A stretch of DNA of 39,146 bases from the IMG/VR virus record IMGVR_UViG_3300037560_000107, positions 1 through 39,146 of that record; one strand, 5' to 3'. Positions 1 to 7,629 of the stretch are shown here, piece by piece. Each line of letters opens with the position of its first letter. Positions within the stretch are counted from its first letter, which is position 1. The notes below the pieces were generated by a model that ran no database searches, was not told where the DNA came from, and saw nothing but the letters and a program-made list of their open reading frames with translations. The position numbers and the translations under genes are program-made. The stretch comes from a virus.

Positions 1-229
1 CCAAAATCCCCCGCCGCCCAACCCTCTTGGCCGGTGCGACAATTCGAGTGCCGCGCTCAAGCTCACTTGATTGGCTTTCAAACCTTTGAGCGCCATGCGC
101 GCCCGCCCCATGGTTTGACCTAGCTTTGATGATGGCCGCAGACATCGTGGCATCAATGCCAAGGCGCGAAGCTCGCGCCATCTTTGCCTTTACAGCGGGG
201 CCTTTCCAATTCACCGGGTCTTTTGCCAT
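1..229 (-). CDS. HK97 gp10-like tail/neck protein, N-terminal part (gene continues at 39146)
   Basis: This is the first part of a gene cut by the ends of the window. It starts at the ATG at 229-227 and reads to base 1 with no stop. The last nine bases of the window (CCAAAATCC) equal the first nine. Joining the ends through that overlap keeps the frame open into 39137-38965, giving a protein of 133 residues. The N-terminal half is basic and Ala-rich. The continuation has the arrangement typical of HK97 gp10-like proteins (VIAVVYARRIELG, then PAFPFLSPAADD). HK97 gp10-like proteins act at the head-tail junction. Position supports this: it lies after the connector and closure genes and before the tail terminator. 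Confidence 0.75.
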   Translation of the reverse strand, partial: MAKDPVNWKGPAVKAKMARASRLGIDATMSAAIIKARSNHGAGAHGAQRFESQSSELERGTRIVAPAKRVGRRGIL

Positions 230-236
230 GGTCTTC

Positions 237-596
237 TTATAAATGCCGTGTGAGCATCAACTCATAATGTGTGGGCCGCGATCCTGGCCCGCCCTTGCGC
301 TGCTTTACCTCGACGAATACCGGCCCGTCAAACTGAAGCAGCCCCGAGCGATCACGAATTGTCAAGCGGTCACGCTCCAAAACATTGGCAGTCAATGGAA
401 CATTTGCCCTCATATCTTCAATGACGATGCTTTTGCCTGCATCGTCTTGACTGCGCCGCGCTGTTGACCATGCGCGGCACGCGATAACACCAACTTCAAC
501 CAAGGTGAGCGCTTCCGGGCGCCCCCAATCTGTTTTGCCCGGTGTTGAATCGCGCGTTACTTCGGCGCGCATGGTCATGACGGCTCTTACACTCAT
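237..596 (-). CDS. probable head closure / head-tail joining protein
   Basis: This 119-residue protein starts at an ATG that overlaps the stop of the upstream connector gene (593-1114), so the two are probably translationally coupled. I do not recognise a sharp motif. Size, position (connector, this gene, gp10-like gene, tail terminator) and a beta-rich C-terminal half (for example GPVFVEVKQRKGG) fit the stopper/head closure proteins of HK97- and SPP1-type phages. The assignment therefore rests mainly on gene order. An unrelated small neck protein remains possible. Confidence 0.6.
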   Translation of the reverse strand: MSVRAVMTMRAEVTRDSTPGKTDWGRPEALTLVEVGVIACRAWSTARRSQDDAGKSIVIEDMRANVPLTANVLERDRLTIRDRSGLLQFDGPVFVEVKQRKGGPGSRPTHYELMLTRHL

Positions 597-1114
597 GCGA
601 AGGGTGACCGCCCTTCCCTGACTTGCGCCAGAAGCTCACGGCGGCGGGCGCGGTAATCCTTTTGACTGCCGGACCAATCGCCTGACTTCTCAGAGTCATA
701 GGCCCTAAACTCAAGGTCAACTTGGCTCAGGTCTAGGGCTACTCGGTCACGCACATCAGTGTCAACCTCAGGGGTGAACACAATGGCAACCTCACTGCCC
801 CAACAAACTGCCGCGTTGTCACCGTCGCGCAGCCTCAAAATGCGGTAGCCGCCAACCTCCCTGTAATCATTTGAAGAAAGGGTCACAGCGTCAGATGAAT
901 GCCGGCGCCGCTCGGTGATTGACACAATGGCTGTGTGCCTGCGCGTGAGCGCCAACCAATCGCTGTTGGTAGCAACCACAGTCTGTGTGTCATTGGCAAT
1001 CTTGCCAGCGCTGCGGTCTACAGAGGCAACAGCCGCGTCAAGAATCCTTTGAAGCACAGTCGTGTCAAGGTCAGTCTCAACACGGGCGCGCAGGTCTTCA
1101 ACCGTGACGGTCAT
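593..1114 (-). CDS. head-tail connector (gp6-like adaptor)
   Basis: The protein has 173 residues. The N-terminus (TVEDLRARVETDLD, then TTVLQRILDAAVASVDRSAG) is the usual opening of gp6-like head-tail adaptors: a short helix followed by a helix with a conserved small-residue end. These adaptors form the ring under the portal that joins head to tail. A beta-rich middle and a charged C-terminus follow. The gene abuts the small head gene upstream (stop at 1114) and overlaps the next gene by four bases. Typical adaptor length is 100-200 residues, so it looks complete. Confidence 0.7.
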   Translation of the reverse strand: MTVTVEDLRARVETDLDTTVLQRILDAAVASVDRSAGKIANDTQTVVATNSDWLALTRRHTAIVSITERRRHSSDAVTLSSNDYREVGGYRILRLRDGDNAAVCWGSEVAIVFTPEVDTDVRDRVALDLSQVDLEFRAYDSEKSGDWSGSQKDYRARRRELLAQVREGRSPFA

Positions 1115-1452
1115 TAGATTTGCACCGCCTCAATGGTAATGCCGGTATCTTCATCGGTGGACACATCCATATCACCCGAGCCGTCATTGAACGTATCGGG
1201 GTTGAATGGACCGGCCCAAACATTGCCCGTGGTGGCAGGCACCACAAGGGTTAGCTCAGCGACAGCCAACCCGCTCACCGTCTTGGGGGTGACAATCGAA
1301 ATGGTGGCAGGGCCGGCGCCCGTCTTGACGAAGTGCAAAAGCACCCGCCCGTTATTGCGGACAATGTAATTGTCTGCCGCAGCCATGGAAGTGGGGTTAG
1401 CAGCAATGCCGCCTTGAACCGCCACAGTTGGTGCGAGTGTTGCGTCAGCCAT
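1114..1452 (-). CDS. small head-region structural protein
   Basis: The protein has 112 residues. It begins MADATLAPTVAVQGG and continues with short beta strands (NGRVLLHFVKTG, ATISIVTPKTV) and an acidic C-terminus. A GGGGAG ribosome-binding site precedes the ATG. It has no signal peptide or membrane span. Its place between the capsid gene and the neck genes, and its beta-rich, Gly/Ala/Thr-rich composition, suggest a capsid decoration or head-completion protein. The exact role cannot be read from the sequence. Confidence 0.6.
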   Translation of the reverse strand: MADATLAPTVAVQGGIAANPTSMAAADNYIVRNNGRVLLHFVKTGAGPATISIVTPKTVSGLAVAELTLVVPATTGNVWAGPFNPDTFNDGSGDMDVSTDEDTGITIEAVQI

Positions 1453-1503
1453 TTGTTTGGCTCCCCTGCTTCTTTAGTTTGGTGGCTGCCGTAGTGGCAG
1501 AAA

Positions 1504-1857
1504 TTATTTGGCAGCTTCAGCTTTCTTGGCTGCGGCTTCATCAGCCTCAGCTTTCTTGGCTGCGGCTTCGTCAGCCTCAGCTTTCTTGGCTGCGGCTTCT
1601 TCAGCCTCAGCTTTCTTGGCTGCTGCGGCTTCCGCCTTTTCAGCTTTCTTGGTGTCAGCCTTGGTGGTGAATTGACAACCAAGCTTCTTCAAGTCAGCCT
1701 TCAAAACTTCCCTGCCGGCAGCGGCAAACAAGAAAGCGGCTTCAGGGTCACCCTCTTCAACCACCTTTGTTTGGTCAGCGTTGAGGAATAGGCGCCGGTC
1801 AACCACAACCTTTGCACCCGTGGCCCCTTTCAATAGCGTGATTACCAGACCGCCCAT
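1504..1857 (-). CDS. small head-region protein with Lys/Ala/Glu repeat tail
   Basis: The protein has 117 residues in two parts. Residues 1-65 form a small folded-looking region (GLVITLLKGATGAKVVVDRR). From about residue 66 to the end it is a highly charged helical tail built from repeats of AAAKKAEADE/AAAKKAEAEE. At DNA level the tail is a 30-bp tandem repeat at about 1505-1640, so its length can vary by slippage. Such tails are found on small head or scaffold-like proteins, but no function can be assigned. A weak AAGGAACGAG ribosome-binding site lies upstream, overlapping the end of the previous gene. Confidence 0.6.
   Translation of the reverse strand: MGGLVITLLKGATGAKVVVDRRLFLNADQTKVVEEGDPEAAFLFAAAGREVLKADLKKLGCQFTTKADTKKAEKAEAAAAKKAEAEEAAAKKAEADEAAAKKAEADEAAAKKAEAAK
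1505..1640. repeat. 30-bp coding tandem repeats (AAAKKAEADE units)
   Basis: About four near-identical 30-bp units encode the C-terminal tail of the 117-residue head-region protein. On the plus strand each unit contains CAGCTTTCTTGGCTGCGGCT followed by TCnTCAGCCT. The units differ at one or two bases, mainly the base that changes Asp to Glu. This is an expansion-prone coding repeat and not a regulatory array. Confidence 0.8.
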
Positions 1858-1861
1858 TTGT

Positions 1862-2125
1862 TTACTCGTTCCTTAGCACAGACACAGAGGCGCCCGCTGC
1901 TGTTGATAGTGCGTAGAGCACTTCATTTGGTTCAAGGTCAACCGTCACCGTTTGACCGAAGGGCAACAGAAAGCCAGTTGCCGCCGAGACATCAGAAGCG
2001 CCCAAGTAAACCGGCTCAGCGGCATCACCGTTGTGAACAATGATGCGCTGACCCGCCCCGCCAACAGTGTTGAGCGCCACGATTGGCGAATCATCAACAG
2101 CGAAGACAGCGGAAGTAATAGCCAT
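1862..2125 (-). CDS. small head-region beta protein
   Basis: The protein has 87 residues. I place the start at the ATG at 2125, which overlaps the upstream stop (TAATG) and gives MAITSAVFAVDDSPIVALN. A longer start at 2140 would intrude further into the upstream gene. The sequence is a small beta domain (QRIIVHNGDAAEPVYLGASD, then a segment ending FGQTVTVDL). Proteins of this type are common between capsid and connector genes, but their role is generally undefined. Confidence 0.6.
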   Translation of the reverse strand: MAITSAVFAVDDSPIVALNTVGGAGQRIIVHNGDAAEPVYLGASDVSAATGFLLPFGQTVTVDLEPNEVLYALSTAAGASVSVLRNE

Positions 2126-3048
2126 TACCTGTTGGCCCACATGGACACGCGCCGCACATCGGCGCTCTTGGTGGCACTGGCCTGGCTTTCAAGGTAAACA
2201 ACCGGTGAGCACTCCTCATCTACGTCAAGCGCAATGGCCTGGCTGTAGACAAGCACCTTGTCAACAAAGGCACGCATGTTGCCATCGGCGCCAATCTCAA
2301 CCCTAAACCTTTGCTCAGTGCCAGCCGCCGCAAGGTCAACCCCGGTGTCACCATCGGCGGTCAAATCTTGCGTGCCCGCTGCGGCGCTCTTGTCATGAAC
2401 ACCAAACAGGCGGTCACCATCAGTCAACCCGGCATCCATCCACAGGCCGGCAAGGTCAGCTTGCACAAACGTTGCCACAGTCGTGGCACCCGTCACAGCC
2501 GGGTCAAGGGCATCAGCAGCGGTGCCGATGAAGCCGACAAACATTGCCCGTGCCGTGATGGCAGAGACCATGGTTAGTTGAACGTCAACCACCAACTGCC
2601 CGTGTTGGTCAGGCTGCATGACACCGGCAGCCATGCCGATGGCCAAAACATGCGCGTCAGTTGCGCTTGTGATGATGCGAGCCACAGAGCCACCCTCAGC
2701 GGCAGCTTGTACCACAAGCCCCGCGTCAACCTCATTGACACCTTGGCCGAAGATACGAAGACCCGAGCCGGCCAACAGAGCCGAAAGGGCAGTGTCAGAA
2801 ATAGCTTTGCCAGCGCTGTCTCTGAAGTCAGTGTCAACGCCAAACAATGCGCGTTGGTTGATTGATGTTGGTGTCCAATATGGAGAAAGCCCGGTGCCCT
2901 CATTTACATACAAGACACCGTTGGTCACATCCCACAAAAGCGCGCCCGCTTCTAGAAGGTCTGACCCGGCAAACGTTCCGGCAGTGCCGCTAGCAGGCGG
3001 GCCAGCAAACTGCCATGCCCTCATGCGGCTATTTTCAATTCGTCCCAT
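2125..3048 (-). CDS. virion structural protein, possible capsid decoration or fibre
   Basis: The protein has 307 residues and is rich in Ala, Gly, Thr and Asp. The N-terminus (ENSRMRAWQFAGPPASGTAG) leads into a segment with a possible strand (GALLWDVTNGVLYVNEGTG). The remaining 200 residues look like a jelly-roll or lectin-type beta domain, with TEQRFRVEIGADGNMRAFVD and a DECSPVVYLES strand near the end. It directly follows the major capsid gene in transcription order, separated by about 100 bp that hold a strong hairpin. A capsid-attached decoration or head fibre is the best inference. There is no catalytic motif. Confidence 0.55.
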   Translation of the reverse strand: MGRIENSRMRAWQFAGPPASGTAGTFAGSDLLEAGALLWDVTNGVLYVNEGTGLSPYWTPTSINQRALFGVDTDFRDSAGKAISDTALSALLAGSGLRIFGQGVNEVDAGLVVQAAAEGGSVARIITSATDAHVLAIGMAAGVMQPDQHGQLVVDVQLTMVSAITARAMFVGFIGTAADALDPAVTGATTVATFVQADLAGLWMDAGLTDGDRLFGVHDKSAAAGTQDLTADGDTGVDLAAAGTEQRFRVEIGADGNMRAFVDKVLVYSQAIALDVDEECSPVVYLESQASATKSADVRRVSMWANR

Positions 3049-3062
3049 GGTAGAGACCCCCC

Positions 3063-3077
3063 AAACCTTAAAGGTTT
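3063..3077. repeat. AAACCTT-A-AAGGTTT inverted repeat
   Basis: A perfect inverted repeat with 7-base arms and a single central base lies just before the start of the gene at 3048. It contains one of the genome-wide AAAGGTTT octamers. The loop is too short for an RNA hairpin, so a protein-binding site is more likely than a terminator. Confidence 0.5.
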
Positions 3078-3099
3078 ATTGAAGCACTGAAGCGAGCCA

Positions 3100-3139
3100 G
3101 CCCGCGCCCCGGTTGGTGTGTCATCAACCGGGGGCGGGC
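3100..3139 (-). terminator. strong hairpin after the major capsid gene
   Basis: Arms at 3100-3115 and 3125-3139 pair over 15 bases with a single bulge and a 9-base loop. They start 10 bases past the capsid gene stop. No T-run follows on the transcribed strand, so this may be a partial terminator or an mRNA-end stabiliser that sets capsid mRNA above downstream genes. Confidence 0.55.
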
Positions 3140-3148
3140 CTAGCTGCT

Positions 3149-4432
3149 TTAGATGTTGGTGACCGTGCCGAAGGCGGCGGGGCGATAGACAACCTGTGCC
3201 CACCGTCCGCTTGCGCGAATGGTCTGCTTGCCTTCCTTGAATTGATCGCCCACAAAGCCGCGCTCAACCACGATGCCGCGCCGCTCAAATACCGTAATCC
3301 AAGGCAGCAAGAAGCTGCCAACCAATCCGGTGTTTTCCGTCAGGCTTTCATTCTGCACAACCGGCAAACCCCAAATGCGCTCGGGGCCTTGCTCACTCGG
3401 GTTGCCCCAAATGTAAAGGCCATCAGCCGTGCGCAGAAGGCGAATCGGTGCCCAATCATTTGGGTGCAGAAGCACATGGGTGGGCATCGCGCGGCCAGTC
3501 ACGCGAATCAGTTTCATCATGTTGAAGATGGTGTCAGGCACCGGCTCGGCAGCATTGGCAAGGGTCTGAATGCCCGTCACATTCACAATGCCCTCAAGGT
3601 TTGGCGCGATGCCATCCCCCGCAATGATTTGCCCGTCAAGCCGCTGCTGAACACCGAAGTTCAAACGGCCTTCAAGGTATGACTGCACCATCGCCACATC
3701 CTCAAGCTGCTCATCAGTCACCGGCACAGAGTCAGTGATTTTGCGAACAGCAGAGGTGCGCTCAGTCAGCACAAAGGTTGACTCAGCGTATGCGGCCCCT
3801 TCTGCCTTCTCAGCAGCGGAATGGGTGCGCGTGGTTTCCTCCATGTAGACAACGTTGGCCATGCCCGTGCGGCCCGTTGGCATGATGTCGGTTACCTGAA
3901 GGGGGCGCGTCACCGCAGGAACAACAGTGCCCGTGCGAGTTGACTCGGGCGCCCAACCGGCAGACGTTTGAAACAACGTCTTCAATTCGGCCATGCCCAT
4001 ATCAAGCACGATCTTGCCGCCCATATCACCCTTCTGCCAACGCTTGTAAACGTCATGCTCAGTGACCAACTGACCAAAGCTTTTCTGCTCGCCTTGGTTC
4101 TTGGTCTCAGGGTGGCCAGGCCGGTTGACCGGGGTGGCATCGCGCTTGGCCAAAGCCTTGCCGGCGCCTTCGGCTTCTTCCTGCTTGGTCACACGATCCT
4201 GTAGCGCGGAAAGCTCGGCGGTGCGGGCTGTCACCTGTTCAATGACTGCCATTGATTTGGCGGTGCCCGTAAGGGCCAGGGTGTCAGCGCCTAGCCAATC
4301 GGCATCGGCTTGCTGAAAGTCATAGGTGAATTCACCCGAGCCAGCATCAATCTTTGACTTGGTGAAGACTTCGCGCAACTGTGCGCTCTTGGCGTCAAGC
4401 TTCTCACGAAGCTGCTTCAGTGTCTCAGCCAT
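3149..4432 (-). CDS. major capsid protein (HK97 fold)
   Basis: The protein has 427 residues, starting at the ATG at 4432 behind a GGGAG ribosome-binding site. The first 120 residues are charged and helical (LKQLREKLDAKSAQLREVFT), the usual scaffolding delta-domain removed by the prohead protease. The rest matches HK97-type capsid proteins: a P-rich entry strand, an E-loop region (residues near VVYMEETTRTHSAAEKAEGA), the spine helix (SVPVTDEQLEDVAMVQSYLE), GDGIAPNLEGIVN, a P-domain segment (PTHVLLHPNDW) and the closing strand VVERGFVGDQF. The protease gene lies immediately upstream, as in HK97. Confidence 0.95.
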   Translation of the reverse strand: MAETLKQLREKLDAKSAQLREVFTKSKIDAGSGEFTYDFQQADADWLGADTLALTGTAKSMAVIEQVTARTAELSALQDRVTKQEEAEGAGKALAKRDATPVNRPGHPETKNQGEQKSFGQLVTEHDVYKRWQKGDMGGKIVLDMGMAELKTLFQTSAGWAPESTRTGTVVPAVTRPLQVTDIMPTGRTGMANVVYMEETTRTHSAAEKAEGAAYAESTFVLTERTSAVRKITDSVPVTDEQLEDVAMVQSYLEGRLNFGVQQRLDGQIIAGDGIAPNLEGIVNVTGIQTLANAAEPVPDTIFNMMKLIRVTGRAMPTHVLLHPNDWAPIRLLRTADGLYIWGNPSEQGPERIWGLPVVQNESLTENTGLVGSFLLPWITVFERRGIVVERGFVGDQFKEGKQTIRASGRWAQVVYRPAAFGTVTNI

Positions 4433-4547
4433 TGGGTTACTCCCACGGTTGCAGCAAAACAAACTTGCGCAGCGCGTTGGAGCAACAGAGCTTCAGACGG
4501 CAGCTTATATTCATCGGCAAGCAGGCGCCGAAATGTCAAGCGGAATA

Positions 4548-5588
4548 CTAGCACACCCCATGGCGTGCCGCCTCTGTGGCCAGGAAGCTTGCGGCGGCTC
4601 GGGCCGCTGCGTCTGCTGGCAACATGCCTTCAGCCAAACCTTTCAAGGCTGTCATCAACTGCGCGTGCTGCTCTGCCATCAGCATGGCAGCGGCCTTGGC
4701 TTCTTTCCCTAGTGGGCGGTCAGCCGTTATCTGAGCCAGCCGAGCAAGCACGGTTTCAGCATCCCACGTTGCAAGCTGCACTTGGTCAATAAACTTTATG
4801 CCAGGCTTGTCACCAAGTTTAGGCGCCTCAATGCCGGCATCACCAAGGTGGCTAGCAAGGTGCTTATAAACCCCCTGCCGCTGTTCCTCTGAAAGTGTGG
4901 TGACACCGCGCGCCCCCATGAGGCAAGCAATACCAGCCACGCAGGCGCGAATGTTTGCGGCGCCCGTCTTGCCTTCATCATCAATCATGTGGTGAAGAAA
5001 GCAGCCGCGCCCGCCACTGATGAGCGCAAAGGCCGCAGACTTCTCAGCGTCACCCGCAAGGCGCCGAGCGTGCGTGGGTGCGTCCCATGGTTCATTAACT
5101 GTTTTGGTGGTGTGGGCCTTCAATGATTTGGCACTGAGCGTGCCGGTGCCGATGGATGCGCCGCGCAACACGGGTGACACTTCGCGCGTATCAACCTTGT
5201 GCAAAAAGCGTACCTGGCCCCCGTCACGTTCCTCAAAGGTAAATTTAACCGGACGGAACCCCCAAGACCATTCTTGAATGCTCGGCGGGTTGGCCAAATC
5301 AAACTTTAGGGATGAGTGCCACTCACGCGCCGCTTGAATTTCAAGATTGAATTGGCCGACTGCCACAGCGGTATTGCCGCGTTCCTCAATCAATGTTTTG
5401 CCCAAAGACACATGCTGTGAGTCATGCGACGGCAGCACCGAAACCGGCAAGTCACCGAAGGCGCCAGGCATAACAATGTCACGATCATGGTCTAGCTCAC
5501 CAAAGGTGGCAATGGCAGCCTCAAAGCTTCCATCATCCCCAACCGCCTTGATGGCCACTCCAACTGATTTGCGTTCAAGCTGCTTCAT
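4548..5588 (-). CDS. HK97-family prohead protease (peptidase S78)
   Basis: The protein has 346 residues. Residues 1-160 form the protease domain: FEAAIATFGELDHDRDIVMP at 22-41, the His motif VLPSHDSQH with His55, and IQEWSWGF with the likely nucleophile Ser108. It cleaves the delta-domain of the capsid protein encoded next door and is itself lost during maturation. Beyond residue 160 there is an extra region of about 180 residues, with a His/Cys-containing segment (GGRGCFLHHMIDDEG) and long helices at the C-terminus. This is more than the core protease needs and may act in scaffolding. Confidence 0.9.
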   Translation of the reverse strand: MKQLERKSVGVAIKAVGDDGSFEAAIATFGELDHDRDIVMPGAFGDLPVSVLPSHDSQHVSLGKTLIEERGNTAVAVGQFNLEIQAAREWHSSLKFDLANPPSIQEWSWGFRPVKFTFEERDGGQVRFLHKVDTREVSPVLRGASIGTGTLSAKSLKAHTTKTVNEPWDAPTHARRLAGDAEKSAAFALISGGRGCFLHHMIDDEGKTGAANIRACVAGIACLMGARGVTTLSEEQRQGVYKHLASHLGDAGIEAPKLGDKPGIKFIDQVQLATWDAETVLARLAQITADRPLGKEAKAAAMLMAEQHAQLMTALKGLAEGMLPADAAARAAASFLATEAARHGVC

Positions 5589-5602
5589 TTTGTTTGCCCC
5601 AA

Positions 5603-6445
5603 TTACTGAGTTACTAGGTAGCCATCAAAGCCCGCGTTGATATCACCCGTGAGGGTAACCCCGGCTTGCAGCCTCAAATCTGTCATTGAAGAGAAAGCCA
5701 AAGGTGGCGTAAACATTACAAAGCCAATCGTTGAGCCTTGAGAGTTTAAGCCAAACACTTGGCGCACCCGCCATGCCCCGCCCTGCGGTCTACGGTAAAG
5801 GGTGATTGTTGCAACGCTAGCCGCCTGCCGGCCAACTGACCCATAAAGCCGGGTCATGAGAAGCACTCTGCCGTTGGCCACTGTGTAAATGCCAAGGTGG
5901 GTCTGCCCTTCACCCACAATAATGGTTATCAAAACATTGCTTGACGTGGTGTTGTCAGCCGTGATGACTCCAGCATTGGAACCGTCATCACCAGCGGTGG
6001 CGACATAGGCACGATTGACACGCAGGAAAAGGCCGTCAGTTTCCTTTGGCGTTTGGCCAGTCAAATCTATGGTCTCAGTAAGAAAGTCACCGTTGGCGTC
6101 AAGCCCTTCAATGGTGAAGGTCCGGGCGCCATCACCAGAGCAGCAAGTGTCAGCGGCAGAGGTTGACACAACGTCAATGGTCTCAGCCGCCGTGGGGAAA
6201 GTGTAATCCCCGCCACCGCCCCAAACATCCTCGGGGGCCGCTTGGTTGACATCAATGTTGCGGCCAAACTTATGGACCGTTTCAACGTCAATGTAATTGC
6301 CAAAGGCAACCTGCAAGCCGGACGGGTGGACAGCATGTTGATTGAACAGCCGCCATTGAGAACCAGCTTGAGCAAACCCAAACCCCGCAATTAGCGCAAA
6401 CAAAATAGGCAAACCGCGCCAATCAATTAGTCTATCTCGCTTCAT
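5603..6445 (-). CDS. exported-looking structural protein, paralogue B
   Basis: The protein has 280 residues. The ATG at 6445 is preferred over an in-frame GTG at 6454 because AAGGGG lies eight bases before it. Residues 9-27 are a hydrophobic stretch ending FAQAGS, like a cleavable signal peptide. The mature part aligns throughout with the upstream neighbour: W-R-x-FNQHA near the start, a GGDYTFP/GGDYVFP motif, LFLRV, LGIYTV/LGVYTV, and the shared ending GFDGYLV. The two genes are a tandem duplication. The beta-rich body suggests a surface or fibre-type virion protein. The signal-like N-terminus is unusual for a protein made inside the head gene cluster. Confidence 0.65.
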   Translation of the reverse strand: MKRDRLIDWRGLPILFALIAGFGFAQAGSQWRLFNQHAVHPSGLQVAFGNYIDVETVHKFGRNIDVNQAAPEDVWGGGGDYTFPTAAETIDVVSTSAADTCCSGDGARTFTIEGLDANGDFLTETIDLTGQTPKETDGLFLRVNRAYVATAGDDGSNAGVITADNTTSSNVLITIIVGEGQTHLGIYTVANGRVLLMTRLYGSVGRQAASVATITLYRRPQGGAWRVRQVFGLNSQGSTIGFVMFTPPLAFSSMTDLRLQAGVTLTGDINAGFDGYLVTQ

Positions 6446-6446
6446 C

Positions 6447-7307
6447 TTATTCACCCCTTACTAGGTAGCCGTCAAAGCCGCCCGTGATATCAGTATTGGC
6501 AGAGGTAACGCTAGCCCGCATCTTTATATCGGTCTTCTCGGGGAACGTCACCGGCACAGGGTAAACAACGCTGGCCCAAGTGGTGCCGTTAGTGTGGATG
6601 CCCGCGTAGCCAAGCGTAAGGAAAGCGCCACCAAAAGGCCGCACAACAAACTCAATCGTGGCTGCGCCAGATGTTTTCTTGAGAATTGAGCCATGGACCC
6701 GAGTTAGCAAAAAGGTTGTGTTGGCCGGCACTGTGTAAACGCCGAGAGTAGTTAAACCTTTTCCAGCGGCTAGCAAAAATAGGTCATCCCCCGAGATTGT
6801 ATTGACAGCGCTTATGGCGCCAATGTTTGTGCCATTGGCACCAGCGGTAACTATGGAAGCCGAGAAGACCCGCAAGAAAAGTTTGGTTCCGGTGACAGCG
6901 TTGGTCCCATTAAGCACAAACACTTCGTTTTGTAGCACGTAGTCAGCATCTAGCCCGGTGACCAATATCGCGTGTGCCCCTGTGCCAGCCGGGTCACCAT
7001 CATCAGCGGCAAGCGTTGAAACAACTTGCACGGTCTCGGCATCATCGGGGAAAACATAATCCCCGCCCACATTCCAAAGGTCTTCATCGGCACCTGAGCT
7101 AATGTCTGCATTGCGGGCGAGCTTATGCAGTGAAGCAGTGCCGGGGAAGTTGCCAATAGCAACCTGCAAGGCTGCCTCTGGCGCGTGTTGGTTAAACACC
7201 CGCCAACGTGCGCCTGATTGGGCAGCAGCGTTGGCACTCAGTAAGTAAGCGAGCAAAGGAACAACCGCCAAACATGCGAGTAATACAAGCGCTCTTTTGA
7301 TGCTCAT
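6447..7307 (-). CDS. exported-looking structural protein, paralogue A
   Basis: The protein has 286 residues. Its N-terminus (RALVLLACLAVVPLLAYLLS, then ANAAAQSGA) has a positive start, a hydrophobic core and a possible AxA cleavage site near residue 29. The remainder is a beta-rich body with WRVFNQHAP, GGDYVFPDD, KLFLRVFSA, LGVYTVPA and the terminal GGFDGYLV, all shared with the following gene. Similar bodies are annotated as virion structural proteins in marine phages, as far as I recall. It lies between the M15 peptidase and its paralogue. Whether it is packaged or exported is unknown. Confidence 0.65.
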   Translation of the reverse strand: MSIKRALVLLACLAVVPLLAYLLSANAAAQSGARWRVFNQHAPEAALQVAIGNFPGTASLHKLARNADISSGADEDLWNVGGDYVFPDDAETVQVVSTLAADDGDPAGTGAHAILVTGLDADYVLQNEVFVLNGTNAVTGTKLFLRVFSASIVTAGANGTNIGAISAVNTISGDDLFLLAAGKGLTTLGVYTVPANTTFLLTRVHGSILKKTSGAATIEFVVRPFGGAFLTLGYAGIHTNGTTWASVVYPVPVTFPEKTDIKMRASVTSANTDITGGFDGYLVRGE

Positions 7308-7308
7308 A

Positions 7309-7629
7309 TCATTTGACCCCGTTGTGTTCTAGTGAGTAGTGGTTACCGTCGCCAAACCTGCCGCCCCACCGGCAAAGCTCATGCTGTTGTTCCCACCACA
7401 AACCAAACTCCTCATGGCTTTTGGTTCCGCGCAGGTAGAAGCCGGCTGCGTTGAAAAGGTTTATGTCCCTGGCAAGCTTGAATTTATGTGTGCTGCGTGG
7501 GTGCCCGTAAGGTGCATCCATCGGGCGCAGCCCGTCACCCGTGGTTGTTTGAAGCCCTGCCAAATACATCCTCAATTCAAGCTGAAGAATCAGCTTGGCA
7601 AATAATGTTTGCTTCTCGCGCAGTGTCAT
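7309..7629 (-). CDS. M15-family peptidoglycan peptidase
   Basis: The protein has 106 residues, starting at the ATG at 7629 that overlaps the portal stop (ATGA). It has the zinc-binding set of M15 peptidases: His48 and Asp55 in STHKFKLARDINLF (H-x6-D), and His97 in WGGRFGDGNHYSLEH. This family includes L-alanyl-D-glutamate and D-Ala-D-Ala peptidases that cut the peptide stems of peptidoglycan. There is no signal peptide or binding domain, so it could be the endolysin, needing a holin, or a virion-associated enzyme. Its place between portal and protease genes is unusual for a lysis gene. Confidence 0.8.
   Translation of the reverse strand: MTLREKQTLFAKLILQLELRMYLAGLQTTTGDGLRPMDAPYGHPRSTHKFKLARDINLFNAAGFYLRGTKSHEEFGLWWEQQHELCRWGGRFGDGNHYSLEHNGVK

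Noticed and set aside
1275-1682. Pro/Arg/Lys/Leu repeat protein in another frame over the 30-bp repeats
   Set aside because: It is the tandem repeat of the head-region gene read out of frame, and it crosses the boundary of two coupled genes.
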